In this document: positions 1-8,058 of the stretch, one piece after another
How positions within the stretch are numbered: position 1 is the stretch's first letter
Layout of the letters: every line of letters starts with the position of its first letter
NCBI GenBank assembly: GCA_016720545.1
Contig: JADKKK010000010.1
Coordinates: forward strand, 62,001-126,000
Direction: 5' to 3'
DNA length: 64,000 nucleotides
Source: Myxococcales bacterium
GTDB lineage: Bacteria; Myxococcota_A; Polyangia; Polyangiales; Polyangiaceae
The notes under the pieces: generated by a model
What the model saw: the letters and a program-made list of their open reading frames with translations, nothing else
Told to the model about the DNA's origin: nothing
The model's database searches: none
Translations under genes and position numbers: made by a program

Positions 1-1
1 C

Positions 2-1093
2 GCGCGCGCGTACTGCCCCAGCTACACGCCTGCCCAGACGACCGGGGGCTCCCGGTGCGGCGTCCAGCCGGCCCCGGGCAGGAACCCCACGGTCGCCGCG
101 TGGAAGGGCATCTTCGCGACCGTCGCGCCCGGGCAGGCGTCGTGGAAGACGGCGGGGCCCGCCATCGGGGTCATCGGCTCGGGCTGCGGCAAGCCCAAGC
201 CGCGCGTCACCGTTCCTGCGCATTTCCCTTGCCATGTGCTCCAGGCGCTCGCCTACCAGGAGTCGGGCTGGCAGCAATTCTGCGTCCCCGACGCGCCCGC
301 CGGCTCCGTTGGCGCGCCCGAGCGCACCATCGTCTCGTTCGACTGCGGGTACGGGATCGGCCAGGTCACGAGCGGCATGCACGCGGGGGAGACGCCGGCG
401 TTCGATCGCGCCCGCGTGGCGGGCGACGCCACGTACAACCTCGCGACGGGCACGCTCATTCTCGCCGCGAAGTGGGCCGCTACGGCGTGCGTCGGGGACA
501 ACGATCCGGACGTTGTCGAGGATTGGTACACCGCGCTCTGGGCCTACAACGGGCTCGCGTACTCGAACAACCCGAACAACCCCAACCTCACCCCCGGGCG
601 TGGGCCGTACAAGCCGGGGAACGGCGGCAGCTACACCTACCAAGAGCGGGTGCTCGGGCACATGGAGTTCCCCACGGGAGGACGCTGGTCGTCGCTCGCG
701 CCTGCCTACCCGAACCGCGGCGAGGTGGGCAGCACGGGGCAGCCGCCCGCGCTCCCGGAGCCGCGCTGCGCCTCCCCGACGAGCTGCGCGACGACCCGGG
801 CGACCCACGCCTCGCGCTGCGACGAGCCCGCCGGCGATGCGGGGGCCCCACCGCGCGATTCGGGGCCCGCCCCTCCCGACGCGTCGACGCCCGCGCCCGA
901 CGGGGGCGCGCCCGGCCCGGCACCCGGCGAGCCCGCCCCGTCGCCGGTGTCCGGCGCCGCGCCCGAGCCAGGGGCGGGGTGCTCGTGCGATGCCGCGGGC
1001 GGCGTCGCGAGCGGGGGCGCGCCTGTCGCGCTGGCCGGGCTCGTCGTCGCCGGGCTCTCGCGTCGTCGACGAGGGCGCGCACACGGTCGCTGA
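2..1093 (+). CDS. Lytic-transglycosylase-like surface protein, 5' truncated by window edge
   Basis: The frame is open from base 2, so the N-terminus lies outside the window; 363 codons are visible. The middle carries a lysozyme/transglycosylase-like arrangement: QESGWQQF with a candidate catalytic Glu, then YGIGQVTSGM and later WAYNGLAYSN. A Pro/Ala/Asp-rich linker follows. The last ~30 residues have a Cys-x-Cys, a small-residue hydrophobic helix and SRRRRGR, which is the layout of the MYXO-CTERM sorting signal that anchors myxobacterial proteins at the surface. The product is inferred to be a peptidoglycan-acting surface protein. The sorting tail is convincing; the enzyme assignment rests on short motifs only. 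Confidence 0.7.
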   Translation, partial: ARAYCPSYTPAQTTGGSRCGVQPAPGRNPTVAAWKGIFATVAPGQASWKTAGPAIGVIGSGCGKPKPRVTVPAHFPCHVLQALAYQESGWQQFCVPDAPAGSVGAPERTIVSFDCGYGIGQVTSGMHAGETPAFDRARVAGDATYNLATGTLILAAKWAATACVGDNDPDVVEDWYTALWAYNGLAYSNNPNNPNLTPGRGPYKPGNGGSYTYQERVLGHMEFPTGGRWSSLAPAYPNRGEVGSTGQPPALPEPRCASPTSCATTRATHASRCDEPAGDAGAPPRDSGPAPPDASTPAPDGGAPGPAPGEPAPSPVSGAAPEPGAGCSCDAAGGVASGGAPVALAGLVVAGLSRRRRGRAHGR

Positions 1094-1100
1094 GCGATCG

Positions 1101-2252
1101 TTACTGCCTCGCGGGCCTTCGCTGGCTGCACGTGCTCAGCCACTCCGTGGGCAGGTGCATCGTCGCGCCCGCGATCGCCATGGTCTGCGGCGCGGTGTCG
1201 ATCGTCGCTTGCGAGAATTCGGGCGGCGCGAACGTGACCTCGGCCAGCTCGCCGTGCGTGCCCACGAGCTGCAAGTCGGCCGGGCGCAACGTGACGAGCG
1301 CCACGGTGCGTCCGTCCTTGGCGAAGAGGAGCGGCGTCTCGCGCTCGCACCGGTACACCCACGCTTCTGGTGGGGGCGGGCCCGGCGCAGGTGGCGGAGC
1401 GGGCGTCGGGCCTGCGGGCGCGGCCAGGAGCTGGTTGACGAGCTCGGCGTCGGAGCCCCGCCGCGGCGCGAGGCCGGCCGCGCGGGTCCACGCGTGGAGC
1501 TCTCCGCCGGGCACGTACCAACGCACCCGCCAGTAGGCCCCCTGCGCTGCGGTGACAGCGGCGAGCTCGAGATCGTGCGCCTCAGCCACGATCGGGCCGC
1601 CGGGCGTCGCGGCGAGCTCCAGACGCTTGCCACGGAGGTTCACGTAGAAGCGCGGCGACGAAGGGGGGCCACGCTCGGCCGCGCTGGTCGTGAGCTCGCC
1701 GCATGGCACCTCGGGCACCGGAAGCGGCGCGCGCGGCGTCACGCCGCGCAGCTCGGGCAGGCCGACCCTCACCGTGTGCGTCTCCGCGTCGCCGCCGGCG
1801 GGTGCGAGCGCGGCCTCCTTCCAGAGCGTGAGGACGCCCCCGACCGCGAGATCTTGGCGCGCGAACACCGAGGCCCGCGCGAAGCCTCGGGCGCGGAGGC
1901 CTGCGCCGCGGAGCTCCACGAACGCACCGCCCGCGCCCAACACGAGGAAGCGCCCCGAGCTCGCGCCTGTGACCGTCGTCAGAGGCCCCTCGCGATCCCC
2001 GAGCTCGAGCGGGGCCGTGACGGGCCCCTCGACGGCGCACACGACGCCCGAGGGCTCGTCGAGCAGCTTGGTCGGCGGCGCCGGAGGTCGCGCCGGCGTC
2101 GCCGCCGGGACCGCGCGCGCTGCGGGGCCTCGAGCGACCCGTGGGCTCGCCCGCGGCGGGGGCGCCTCGTGGCACGCCGACGCGAGCCCCGCGCCGACGA
2201 GCAGCAGGGGGCCGACCGCGAGGCGGAGGCGGTGGGGCGAGGACCTTCGCAC
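1101..2252 (-). CDS. Predicted lipoprotein of unknown function
   Basis: 383 residues from a GTG start. The N-terminus is an arginine-rich n-region, a hydrophobic stretch and a lipobox-like ASAC, then a Pro/Ala/Arg-rich linker, so export and lipidation are likely. The body contains Gly/aromatic-rich strands such as YWRVRWYVPGGELHAW, which resemble SH3-like beta segments. It converges on the upstream + strand gene with only 7 bases between stops. I do not recognise the family. Confidence 0.7.
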   Translation of the reverse strand: MRRSSPHRLRLAVGPLLLVGAGLASACHEAPPPRASPRVARGPAARAVPAATPARPPAPPTKLLDEPSGVVCAVEGPVTAPLELGDREGPLTTVTGASSGRFLVLGAGGAFVELRGAGLRARGFARASVFARQDLAVGGVLTLWKEAALAPAGGDAETHTVRVGLPELRGVTPRAPLPVPEVPCGELTTSAAERGPPSSPRFYVNLRGKRLELAATPGGPIVAEAHDLELAAVTAAQGAYWRVRWYVPGGELHAWTRAAGLAPRRGSDAELVNQLLAAPAGPTPAPPPAPGPPPPEAWVYRCERETPLLFAKDGRTVALVTLRPADLQLVGTHGELAEVTFAPPEFSQATIDTAPQTMAIAGATMHLPTEWLSTCSQRRPARQ

Positions 2253-2444
2253 GACGCTCCCAGGTTACCATCACTGGAGAGGCACGGACGCGCGGGCCAC
2301 GCGCGTCGGCCGCGTGGGCGCGGATGCAGAGGGAAGCTTTGACCTGCGGGCCCGTACATGGCAAGTGCCGGGCGCCGCGCGCGGTCGAGATCGTTGCGGC
2401 GCCCGTTGCATCGGCCCTTCTCAAATTTGCCAAGGAATATTGAC

Positions 2445-3137
2445 ATGTTGCGACGTCGTTCGGTCCCGCTCCTCGCCCTCGCGTCCACCCTCCTCGCGCT
2501 CGTCCTCGGTGGCGTCACGGGGTGCGGCGGCGGCGGTGAGGCCAAGTCCCCGAGTGGAGAAAAGGCGGAGGTGTCCGCCCTCGAAGAGCTCCAGGCGATG
2601 CCGAAGGAGATCAACGCGGAGCTCACCGCCCTCACGAAGCCGATCGACGACGCCGCGGAGGTGATCGAGCAGCTCACGAGCATCCCCAAGCGCCACGGCA
2701 TCAACGCCGGCGAGCTCGCCTCGATGGCGAAGGGCACGTTCGACAACGGCACGGTGAAGGTCGAGCTCAAGGGCGACGTCAAGGCCGAAGCGAAGGCGGA
2801 GGTCGAGGCCGCGCTGAACAAGCTGAAGACCGTGGTCGCGGGGCTCAAGGCGATCCCGGAGAAGGCGGCCGCCATGACCCCGAAGCTCGTGGCGGCGACG
2901 GCGAAGATCCCGGTGCTCGCGACGAAGGTGTCCACGGGCGCGACGCTCGCGGTCTCGAGCCCCTTCGCCAGCGGCGAGACTAAGGCGAAGGCGAACGGCG
3001 ATCTCGCGGCCGTGAAGACCGCGCAGGCGGACGCGTCGAAGGCCGTGAGCGACGCGCAGGCGAAGATCACCAACATCCCGGCCCTCGCGACCGGGGCTCT
3101 CGGGAAGCTCGGCGCGTCCTTCGCGTCGATGAACTGA
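2445..3137 (+). CDS. Small helical lipoprotein
   Basis: 230 residues. The ATG at 2445 is chosen because AAGGA sits 8 bases upstream and translation begins directly with a lipoprotein signal (MLRRRSVPLLALAS, lipobox VTGC). The mature part is rich in Ala, Lys and Glu with regular heptad-like spacing and almost no aromatics, so it should form a long helical bundle or coiled coil in the periplasm. No catalytic motif is visible. In-frame ATGs further upstream lack a signal peptide at their N-terminus and are rejected. Confidence 0.75.
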   Translation: MLRRRSVPLLALASTLLALVLGGVTGCGGGGEAKSPSGEKAEVSALEELQAMPKEINAELTALTKPIDDAAEVIEQLTSIPKRHGINAGELASMAKGTFDNGTVKVELKGDVKAEAKAEVEAALNKLKTVVAGLKAIPEKAAAMTPKLVAATAKIPVLATKVSTGATLAVSSPFASGETKAKANGDLAAVKTAQADASKAVSDAQAKITNIPALATGALGKLGASFASMN

Positions 3138-3227
3138 CAGCACGTCCCAGGCGTCGATACGCGTCGACCCGGCCCCGCGTCTGCTCGGGGTCGGGTCGAG
3201 TCGTGTCGGGACTCGGCAGTCGCCGCG

Positions 3228-3506
3228 TCAGGCCTTCGTGTGACGCCGGTCGACGTCGTCGGCCAGCGTGGAGAGCATCGCGGAGGTGCGCTGGAGCGCG
3301 TGGCCCAGCTCGCGCTGCACGAACGCGGTGCGGTCGAGCGCCGCGCCGCCGACGCGGAGCGCGAACGCGGCCCAGGTCGCGACGGCGTCCGGGAGGGAGC
3401 CTTGCCCTTCGGCCGAGGAGGCCTCGCCGGGCTCGGCGGGCGGCAGGACCTCGGGCGTGGGATCGACGGGGGCAGAGCTGGACGGATTTGCGGTGGTCGT
3501 GTTCAT
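3228..3506 (-). CDS. Small hypothetical protein, possible amphipathic helix
   Basis: 92 residues from an ATG with AGGAG 8 bases upstream. The first ~35 residues are a Pro/Ser/Glu-rich disordered leader and the remainder is one Ala/Leu/Arg-rich amphipathic helical region (DAVATWAAFALRVGGAALDR). There are no membrane segments or cysteines. It follows the ribbon-helix-helix gene by 36 bases on the same strand, so co-transcription and co-regulation are likely. The helical region is vaguely phasin-like, but that is speculation. Confidence 0.65.
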   Translation of the reverse strand: MNTTTANPSSSAPVDPTPEVLPPAEPGEASSAEGQGSLPDAVATWAAFALRVGGAALDRTAFVQRELGHALQRTSAMLSTLADDVDRRHTKA

Positions 3507-3542
3507 GGATGCGCTCCTGGTTGGAGGGAAAGGTTGCGAGGC

Positions 3543-4037
3543 TCAGGCGAGCGGGACACACGCGGCGCACACGAAGGCGCGCTCTCGGGAGTCGGGCTCG
3601 CCGACGATGAGGTGGGCTTGTTCGCCCGCGGCGCAGTCGCGACCGCACTGGGCGCAGGCGGCGGGCTTCGCGAGGCGCACGGGCTGAAACGCGACGGCGC
3701 CGGCGAGGAGCTCCTTGTTGCGCGCGTCGGCCAGCCGGTCGTGGAGGCGCTTGCGCTCCTCTTCGAGGTGCGATGCCATACGCTTGAGCTGGCCTTCGAC
3801 GCCCTCGCCCGCCTTGTCGGCTGCGGCGACGGCGTCTTCGAGGATGGTGCGGACGAGGTTCGAGACCGGCATACGGAGGTTCTCCGCGAAGCGCTTGAGC
3901 TCGCGTTCGAGGACGACCGGGACGCGCGTGTGGAGGACCCGCTCCTTCTTTTCCGTCGGCGGCTCTCCTGCCGCGCCGGGCTCGGAGGCCTCGAGGGTGT
4001 CGTCGGGAGCCGAGGGGTCGTGTGGTTCGTGTGTCAC
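3543..4037 (-). CDS. Ribbon-helix-helix regulator with C-terminal Cys-rich motif
   Basis: 164 residues from a GTG start. After a ~30-residue acidic leader comes a ribbon-helix-helix-like region: TRVPVVLERELKRFAENLRM followed by PVSNLVRTILEDAV, the beta-strand plus two-helix pattern of MetJ/Arc/CopG proteins. A charged coiled-coil linker follows (KRMASHLEEERKRLHDRL). The tail has two CxxC pairs, CAQC and CAAC, a probable zinc knuckle. The palindrome at 4043-4068 ends six bases before the start codon, so autoregulation is the obvious model. The combination of RHH fold, coiled coil and zinc-binding tail is uncommon. The target genes are unknown. Confidence 0.75.
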   Translation of the reverse strand: MTHEPHDPSAPDDTLEASEPGAAGEPPTEKKERVLHTRVPVVLERELKRFAENLRMPVSNLVRTILEDAVAAADKAGEGVEGQLKRMASHLEEERKRLHDRLADARNKELLAGAVAFQPVRLAKPAACAQCGRDCAAGEQAHLIVGEPDSRERAFVCAACVPLA

Positions 4038-4042
4038 GAACC

Positions 4043-4068
4043 AAATGTATCACGCGCGTGATACATTT
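4043..4068. promoter_or_regulatory. 26-bp perfect palindrome, likely operator of the RHH gene
   Basis: AAATGTATCACGC is followed immediately by its exact reverse complement. It is AT-rich compared with its surroundings and lies just upstream of the GTG of the ribbon-helix-helix gene. RHH dimers bind short inverted repeats, so this is a probable autoregulatory operator. Confidence 0.75.
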
Positions 4069-4104
4069 CAACGGGAGGCGGTGAAGTTCACATAAACGAC
4101 ACAA

Positions 4105-4129
4105 TTGTATCACGCGACGAGCGCGTGAT
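4105..4129. promoter_or_regulatory. Second, imperfect copy of the operator half-sites
   Basis: TTGTATCACGCG repeats the half-site of the palindrome at 4043-4068, and the inverted half CGCGTGAT follows five bases later. Two sites about 62 bp apart centre-to-centre would suit cooperative binding across the promoter. Confidence 0.55.
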
Positions 4130-4241
4130 TCGCGCGACGACCCTCACGGGCGGCGTGGCGGTGCGCCCGCCTCGCGCCCGGGAAGCCGAGTGGTACGCTC
4201 ATCAGGCGCGCCCGCCTCGGGCGGTCTGCTGGGAGATTGCC

Positions 4242-5063
4242 ATGTCGAAGGTCACCGCCGCTCTGCTTGGACTTGGGCTCGTCATCGCAGGGTGTCAGGC
4301 CCCCGCGCGGCCTGCCGAAACGCCGCCGCCGCCGCAAGCCGCGCCGCCGCCGCCCGCGCCGCCACCCCCGCCTGCGGCCGAGCTCGCGGGCGGGCCCGTT
4401 CGCCCAGGGATGCCGCCTGGGCACCCCGGTCCGCACGGTCCCGGTGGTCCCGGTGGTCCCGGTGGTCCGCCCCCCGGCGCTCCCCCCGGCGCGATGGGCC
4501 ACCGCGGCCCCGGCGCGGGCGGGATGCACGGCGGAATGCGCGGGATGCCGCGGGGCCAGAGGCCCCCGGGCCACGGCGCCGAGATGATGCACGAGCTGGC
4601 GGCCCTCGGCGTCCGGTTCTACCCACCGCGCACGCTGCTCAGCCGGGCCCGGCAGCTCGACCTCACGCCGGACCAGGTCGCGAAGCTTCGGCAAGAGGTG
4701 CTCACCACGAAGAGCCGCTCGGTCGAGCTCCGCGCGAAGGTCGAGCGCGCGAAGATTGAGGCGACCCGGCTCCTCGCCGCCGACAAGGTCGACGAGCGCG
4801 CGCTGAACGCGCAGATCGACGAGGGGGCCAAGGCGCAGGCCGAGATGCACAAAGCTCACGTCGCTTCCATGCTGCGCGTGCGGGCGCTGCTCACGGCCGA
4901 GCAGCGGCAGAAGCTCGACGCGCCGCGCTCGCGGCGGGGCGGCCCCGGCGTAGGCCCCAAGGGACCCCGGGCGGAGGCAGCGGCGCCGGGCCCGATCGGA
5001 CAGCGCGCGGAGGACGACGACGATGACGAGGACGACGACGACGACGACGACGCGGACGCCTGA
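4242..5063 (+). CDS. Spy/CpxP-like periplasmic lipoprotein with Pro/Gly-rich linker and poly-Asp tail
   Basis: 273 residues. The ATG at 4242 follows GGGAG and opens a lipoprotein signal (lipobox VIAGC). Residues ~25-110 are a Pro/Ala then Gly/Pro/His/Met-rich linker, including a 9-bp tandem repeat giving GPGGPGGPGG. Next is an all-helical region containing LDLTPDQVAKLRQ and LLTAEQRQKLD, the LTxxQ-type signature of Spy/CpxP/CnrX metal- or stress-sensing proteins. The C-terminus is an acidic run of 13 Asp/Glu followed by ADA, which could bind cations. The Met/His-rich linker and acidic tail fit a metal-binding role, inferred only. The last 41 bases overlap the predicted P450 start. Confidence 0.8.
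   Translation: MSKVTAALLGLGLVIAGCQAPARPAETPPPPQAAPPPPAPPPPPAAELAGGPVRPGMPPGHPGPHGPGGPGGPGGPPPGAPPGAMGHRGPGAGGMHGGMRGMPRGQRPPGHGAEMMHELAALGVRFYPPRTLLSRARQLDLTPDQVAKLRQEVLTTKSRSVELRAKVERAKIEATRLLAADKVDERALNAQIDEGAKAQAEMHKAHVASMLRVRALLTAEQRQKLDAPRSRRGGPGVGPKGPRAEAAAPGPIGQRAEDDDDDEDDDDDDDADA
5013..5051 (+). repeat. GAC triplet repeat inside overlapping genes
   Basis: Thirteen codons of GAC/GAT/GAG in a row. The repeat encodes Asp/Glu at the tail of the Spy-like lipoprotein and, in another frame from the ATG at 5023, a Thr-rich start of the P450. Triplet runs of this kind are prone to length change by slippage. Confidence 0.8.
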
Positions 5064-6507
5064 GATCTCCAGCCCGGCGGCGGCTCCTCCGCGGCGTTCG
5101 CCGACGTCTCTCCCCTCGCGCGCTCCGGGCCCGACCGATCGCTACGGTCTGCGCAACGTGGCGAGCATGACGTCCGAGGGCACGCTCGGGTTTCTGCGCC
5201 GCCTCACCGACGAGTACGGGGACGTCGTCCAGCTCAAGATCTTCGGGCGGGACTACTTCTTGGTGAACCACCCGGAAGACATCGAGGACGTCCTCGTGAA
5301 GCAGTCCGCCGTGATGGGTCGCGACGAGTACGTCGTGGTGCTCGAGCGGGCGCTCGGCCAAGGGCTGCTCACGAGCAGCGGAGAGCTCTGGCGACGCCAG
5401 CGAAAGCTGATGGCGCAGGCGTTCACGCCGCGGCGTATCCGGGACTACGGCGAGTCCATGGCCCGCGTGACGGCCTCCGCGCTTGGGTACGAAGACGGAG
5501 AAATCATCAACATTCACGTGGAGATGGCGCGCATCACGATGGAGGTGGTGGCGGCCGTCCTCTTCGGCGCCACGCTGCGGCCGAGCGATCTCGAGATGGT
5601 CGGCGAGTCGCTCGAGGTGCTGAACACGTTCTTCGCCAACAGCCCGGAGGCGATGCTGAAGGTGCCTGGGTGGGTGCCGACCCCGCTGAACCGCAAGGTC
5701 GCCGCGGCGGTCAAGCGGCTCGACGGGCTCATCTACTCGATCCTCGCCGCGCGTCGGGCCGAGCGCGCCCAGCGCGCCGCGCAGGGGCTCGAGCCGTCGG
5801 CACCCGAAGGTCAGCGAGACGGGCAGAAGGAAGACCTCCTCGGCGTGCTGCTCACCGCGCAAGACGAGGGCGGGGGCACGATGAGCGATCAGCAGCTCCG
5901 CGACGAAGCCATGACGCTCTTCCTCGCCGGCCACGAGACCACGGCGCTCGCGCTCGCCTATACGTTCTACCTCCTCAGCACCCACCCAAGCGTGGAGCAG
6001 CGTGTGCGCGAGGAGCTCGACCGTGTGCTCGGCGACCGCCTCCCCACGGCCGACGACGCAAAGCAGCTCGTGTTCACGGAGCGCGTGCTGAAGGAGTCGA
6101 TGCGCCTCTATCCGCCGGCGTGGACGACCGGGCGCCAGGCCGAGGCCGACGTGGTGGTCGGCGGCTATCGAGTTCCGAAGGGCTCGCAGCTCCTCCTCTG
6201 CCAATGGATCGTCCACCGCGACCGGCGCTTTTTCCCGGATCCCGAGGCGTTCGATCCCGATCGATGGCTGCCGGAGCGGGCGAAGAACCTGCCGAAGTTC
6301 GCGTACTTCCCGTTCGGTGGCGGCCCTCGCGTGTGCATCGGCAGCCACTTCGCGATGATGGAGGCGACGCTCATCCTCGCCGTAGTGCTGCAGCGCTATC
6401 ACCTCGAGCTCTTGCCGGGGCAGCTGCTTGGGCTCAAGCCGTCGGTCACGCTCCGGCAACAGGGCCCGGGGCTCCGCATGCGCGCCCGGGCGATCTCGCA
6501 CGCGTAG
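5023..6507 (+). CDS. Cytochrome P450
   Basis: 494 residues from ATG 5023; a downstream start around the SMTSEG methionine (5167) is possible but would lose the PGPTDRYG segment typical of P450 N-termini. The family hallmarks are all present: the I-helix oxygen-binding motif AGHETT, the K-helix ExxR in KESMRLYPPAW (about residue 358), and the heme loop FPFGGGPRVCIGSHF with the axial Cys near residue 438. No N-terminal membrane anchor, so it should be a soluble monooxygenase needing separate redox partners, none of which are encoded here. The sequence style (VNHPEDIEDVL, QGLLTSSGELWRRQRKL) resembles fatty-acid or terpene hydroxylating bacterial P450s. The substrate is not deducible. Confidence 0.93.
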   Translation: MTRTTTTTTTRTPEISSPAAAPPRRSPTSLPSRAPGPTDRYGLRNVASMTSEGTLGFLRRLTDEYGDVVQLKIFGRDYFLVNHPEDIEDVLVKQSAVMGRDEYVVVLERALGQGLLTSSGELWRRQRKLMAQAFTPRRIRDYGESMARVTASALGYEDGEIINIHVEMARITMEVVAAVLFGATLRPSDLEMVGESLEVLNTFFANSPEAMLKVPGWVPTPLNRKVAAAVKRLDGLIYSILAARRAERAQRAAQGLEPSAPEGQRDGQKEDLLGVLLTAQDEGGGTMSDQQLRDEAMTLFLAGHETTALALAYTFYLLSTHPSVEQRVREELDRVLGDRLPTADDAKQLVFTERVLKESMRLYPPAWTTGRQAEADVVVGGYRVPKGSQLLLCQWIVHRDRRFFPDPEAFDPDRWLPERAKNLPKFAYFPFGGGPRVCIGSHFAMMEATLILAVVLQRYHLELLPGQLLGLKPSVTLRQQGPGLRMRARAISHA

Positions 6508-6620
6508 CGTTGGCCAGCGGCCGCGGCGTCACGTTTTTTTCCAGCCGAACCCTCGATCGTCGGTCGGAAGGCCGCCTTCGCCCCGCCGCCGGCCGCCTCG
6601 CCGTGGGCCGGCGGGAGGCT

Positions 6621-6648
6621 CGAGGTCGAGGTCGAGGTCGAGGTCGAG
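6621..6648. repeat. Short tandem hexamer CGAGGT
   Basis: About four and a half copies of CGAGGT lie in the 244-bp gap between the P450 and the membrane protein gene. No reading frame of note covers it. Confidence 0.8.
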
Positions 6649-6751
6649 ACCGCGCGAAGCTCGGTCCCGGCGGGCTTCGTGGTCTTCGCCCAGCCCGGCC
6701 AGTCACCTCTGTGGCGGTGTGTGGGTCAATCGCTCGTGGCACACTTGGCCG

Positions 6752-7441
6752 ATGGACGAACGTCGCGCGTCGAGGGTGGGGGGCTATTGCGGGCTCGGGT
6801 TCTCGGCCCTGTCGCTCGTGGTCATTCCGCTCGTCGCGCTTCCCGCCGCGCCGCCCGCCGCGCTCGGCATGAGCGGCGAGGCGTTCGCGGCGTGGTACGC
6901 GGCCCACCGCACGGGCTTCCTCGTCGGCAACTACCTCGGGATCGCCGCGTTCGTCCCGGGCTTCGTCCAGCTCGCGGTCCTCGCCGGAAGAACGCGGCTG
7001 CGGGAGGGCGCCCGCGAGGGCGCGCTTCGGTGGCTATCCGGGTTCGTGCTCGCGAGCGGCACGTTCACCTACGGCGTGTTCGCGTGCTCGCTCGTCGCCT
7101 TTCAGGCGATGCCCTTTCTCATCGATCCAAAGACCCCGCAGGCCGCTCTCACCATGGGCACCTTGACTTCGGTGTGGTTCGCGCTCGACGGGCTCGCCGC
7201 GCTTCCGGTGCTTCTCGCGGTGGCCTGGGCGGTCGCCGCCACGGGCGTCCTCCCTCGATGGGTCGTGTGGTTCACCGGCGTGGTCGCGGCCCTGGCGCTG
7301 GTCATGAGCGTCGGCGCGCTGCTTGACGCGCCGCCGTGGCTCGCCGCGGGCGGGCCTGCGACGTTCCTCGGATTCGTCGCGTTTTTCGGGTGGACTGGGG
7401 TGCTCGGCGGCGCGATGCTGCGCCCGGTTCCGGAGGCTTAG
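6752..7441 (+). CDS. Multi-pass membrane protein of unknown function
   Basis: 229 residues from ATG 6752. Five to six hydrophobic helices are visible, beginning with GLGFSALSLVVIPLVALPAA and ending with a segment before LRPVPEA. The arrangement resembles DUF4386-type membrane proteins, but no diagnostic motif is seen. Its stop is five bases before the SRPBCC gene, suggesting a two-gene unit. Confidence 0.7.
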   Translation: MDERRASRVGGYCGLGFSALSLVVIPLVALPAAPPAALGMSGEAFAAWYAAHRTGFLVGNYLGIAAFVPGFVQLAVLAGRTRLREGAREGALRWLSGFVLASGTFTYGVFACSLVAFQAMPFLIDPKTPQAALTMGTLTSVWFALDGLAALPVLLAVAWAVAATGVLPRWVVWFTGVVAALALVMSVGALLDAPPWLAAGGPATFLGFVAFFGWTGVLGGAMLRPVPEA

Positions 7442-7446
7442 GCCAC

Positions 7447-7992
7447 ATGGGTTCTCCGACTCGCTTCGCGTTCGCACCCGAGGCCGTCGAGCGAGCCGAC
7501 GGCCACCTCCTCATCCTGCGGAGCAGCGGAGCCGGGGCGCTCGATCTCGCCGTGGCCGCCACGCGCGTGGAGGCGTCGCGCGCGCGCGTGTGGGACATGA
7601 TCCGCGACGTGTCGCACTTCCCCTCGCGGCTGCCGATGGTCCACCAGGTCCACGTGGACGGCGATCGCGTCGCGATGCAGCTCCGCTTCAAGATCGCGTT
7701 CTTCTCCACCAAGTTCGGCTTCGAGCTCCGGCATCGTGAGGAAGACCGCGAGTGGGTCGAGCTATCGTATCTCTCGGGAGAGCCTCGCGACATCCACTTC
7801 CGCTTCGACCTGGCCGACGGATCCATCCCCGACACGACGATCCTGCAGGTGACCATCGGCTTCGACGCCCGCTCGCTCGGTTGGCTCGTCACGGTGTTCC
7901 TGCGCAATCACCCCGAGATCCAGCTCGGCGTCTATCCGGGCGCGGCGTTCGCCGTGCTCGACGCCGTCAAGCGAGCCTCCGAAGGAAGCTGA
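7447..7992 (+). CDS. SRPBCC (START/polyketide-cyclase-like) family protein
   Basis: 181 residues. The pattern AATRVEASRARVWDMIRDVSHF followed by alternating strands and a final amphipathic helix (PGAAFAVLDAVKRASEG) is that of the SRPBCC/START helix-grip fold that binds hydrophobic ligands. It sits five bases after the membrane protein gene. No catalytic residue can be named; the role could be lipid or polyketide ligand binding. Confidence 0.7.
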   Translation: MGSPTRFAFAPEAVERADGHLLILRSSGAGALDLAVAATRVEASRARVWDMIRDVSHFPSRLPMVHQVHVDGDRVAMQLRFKIAFFSTKFGFELRHREEDREWVELSYLSGEPRDIHFRFDLADGSIPDTTILQVTIGFDARSLGWLVTVFLRNHPEIQLGVYPGAAFAVLDAVKRASEGS

Positions 7993-8058
7993 GCGCGCCG
8001 CCGCCGCCCCGCGCTCGACGCGGATGCGCGACATCATCGCCCGAGCGAACGGCGAGGC

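Noticed and set aside
6508..6545. Intrinsic terminator after the P450
   Set aside because: A run of seven T's follows GGCC-rich sequence, but the only possible stem is about four base pairs; too weak to call.
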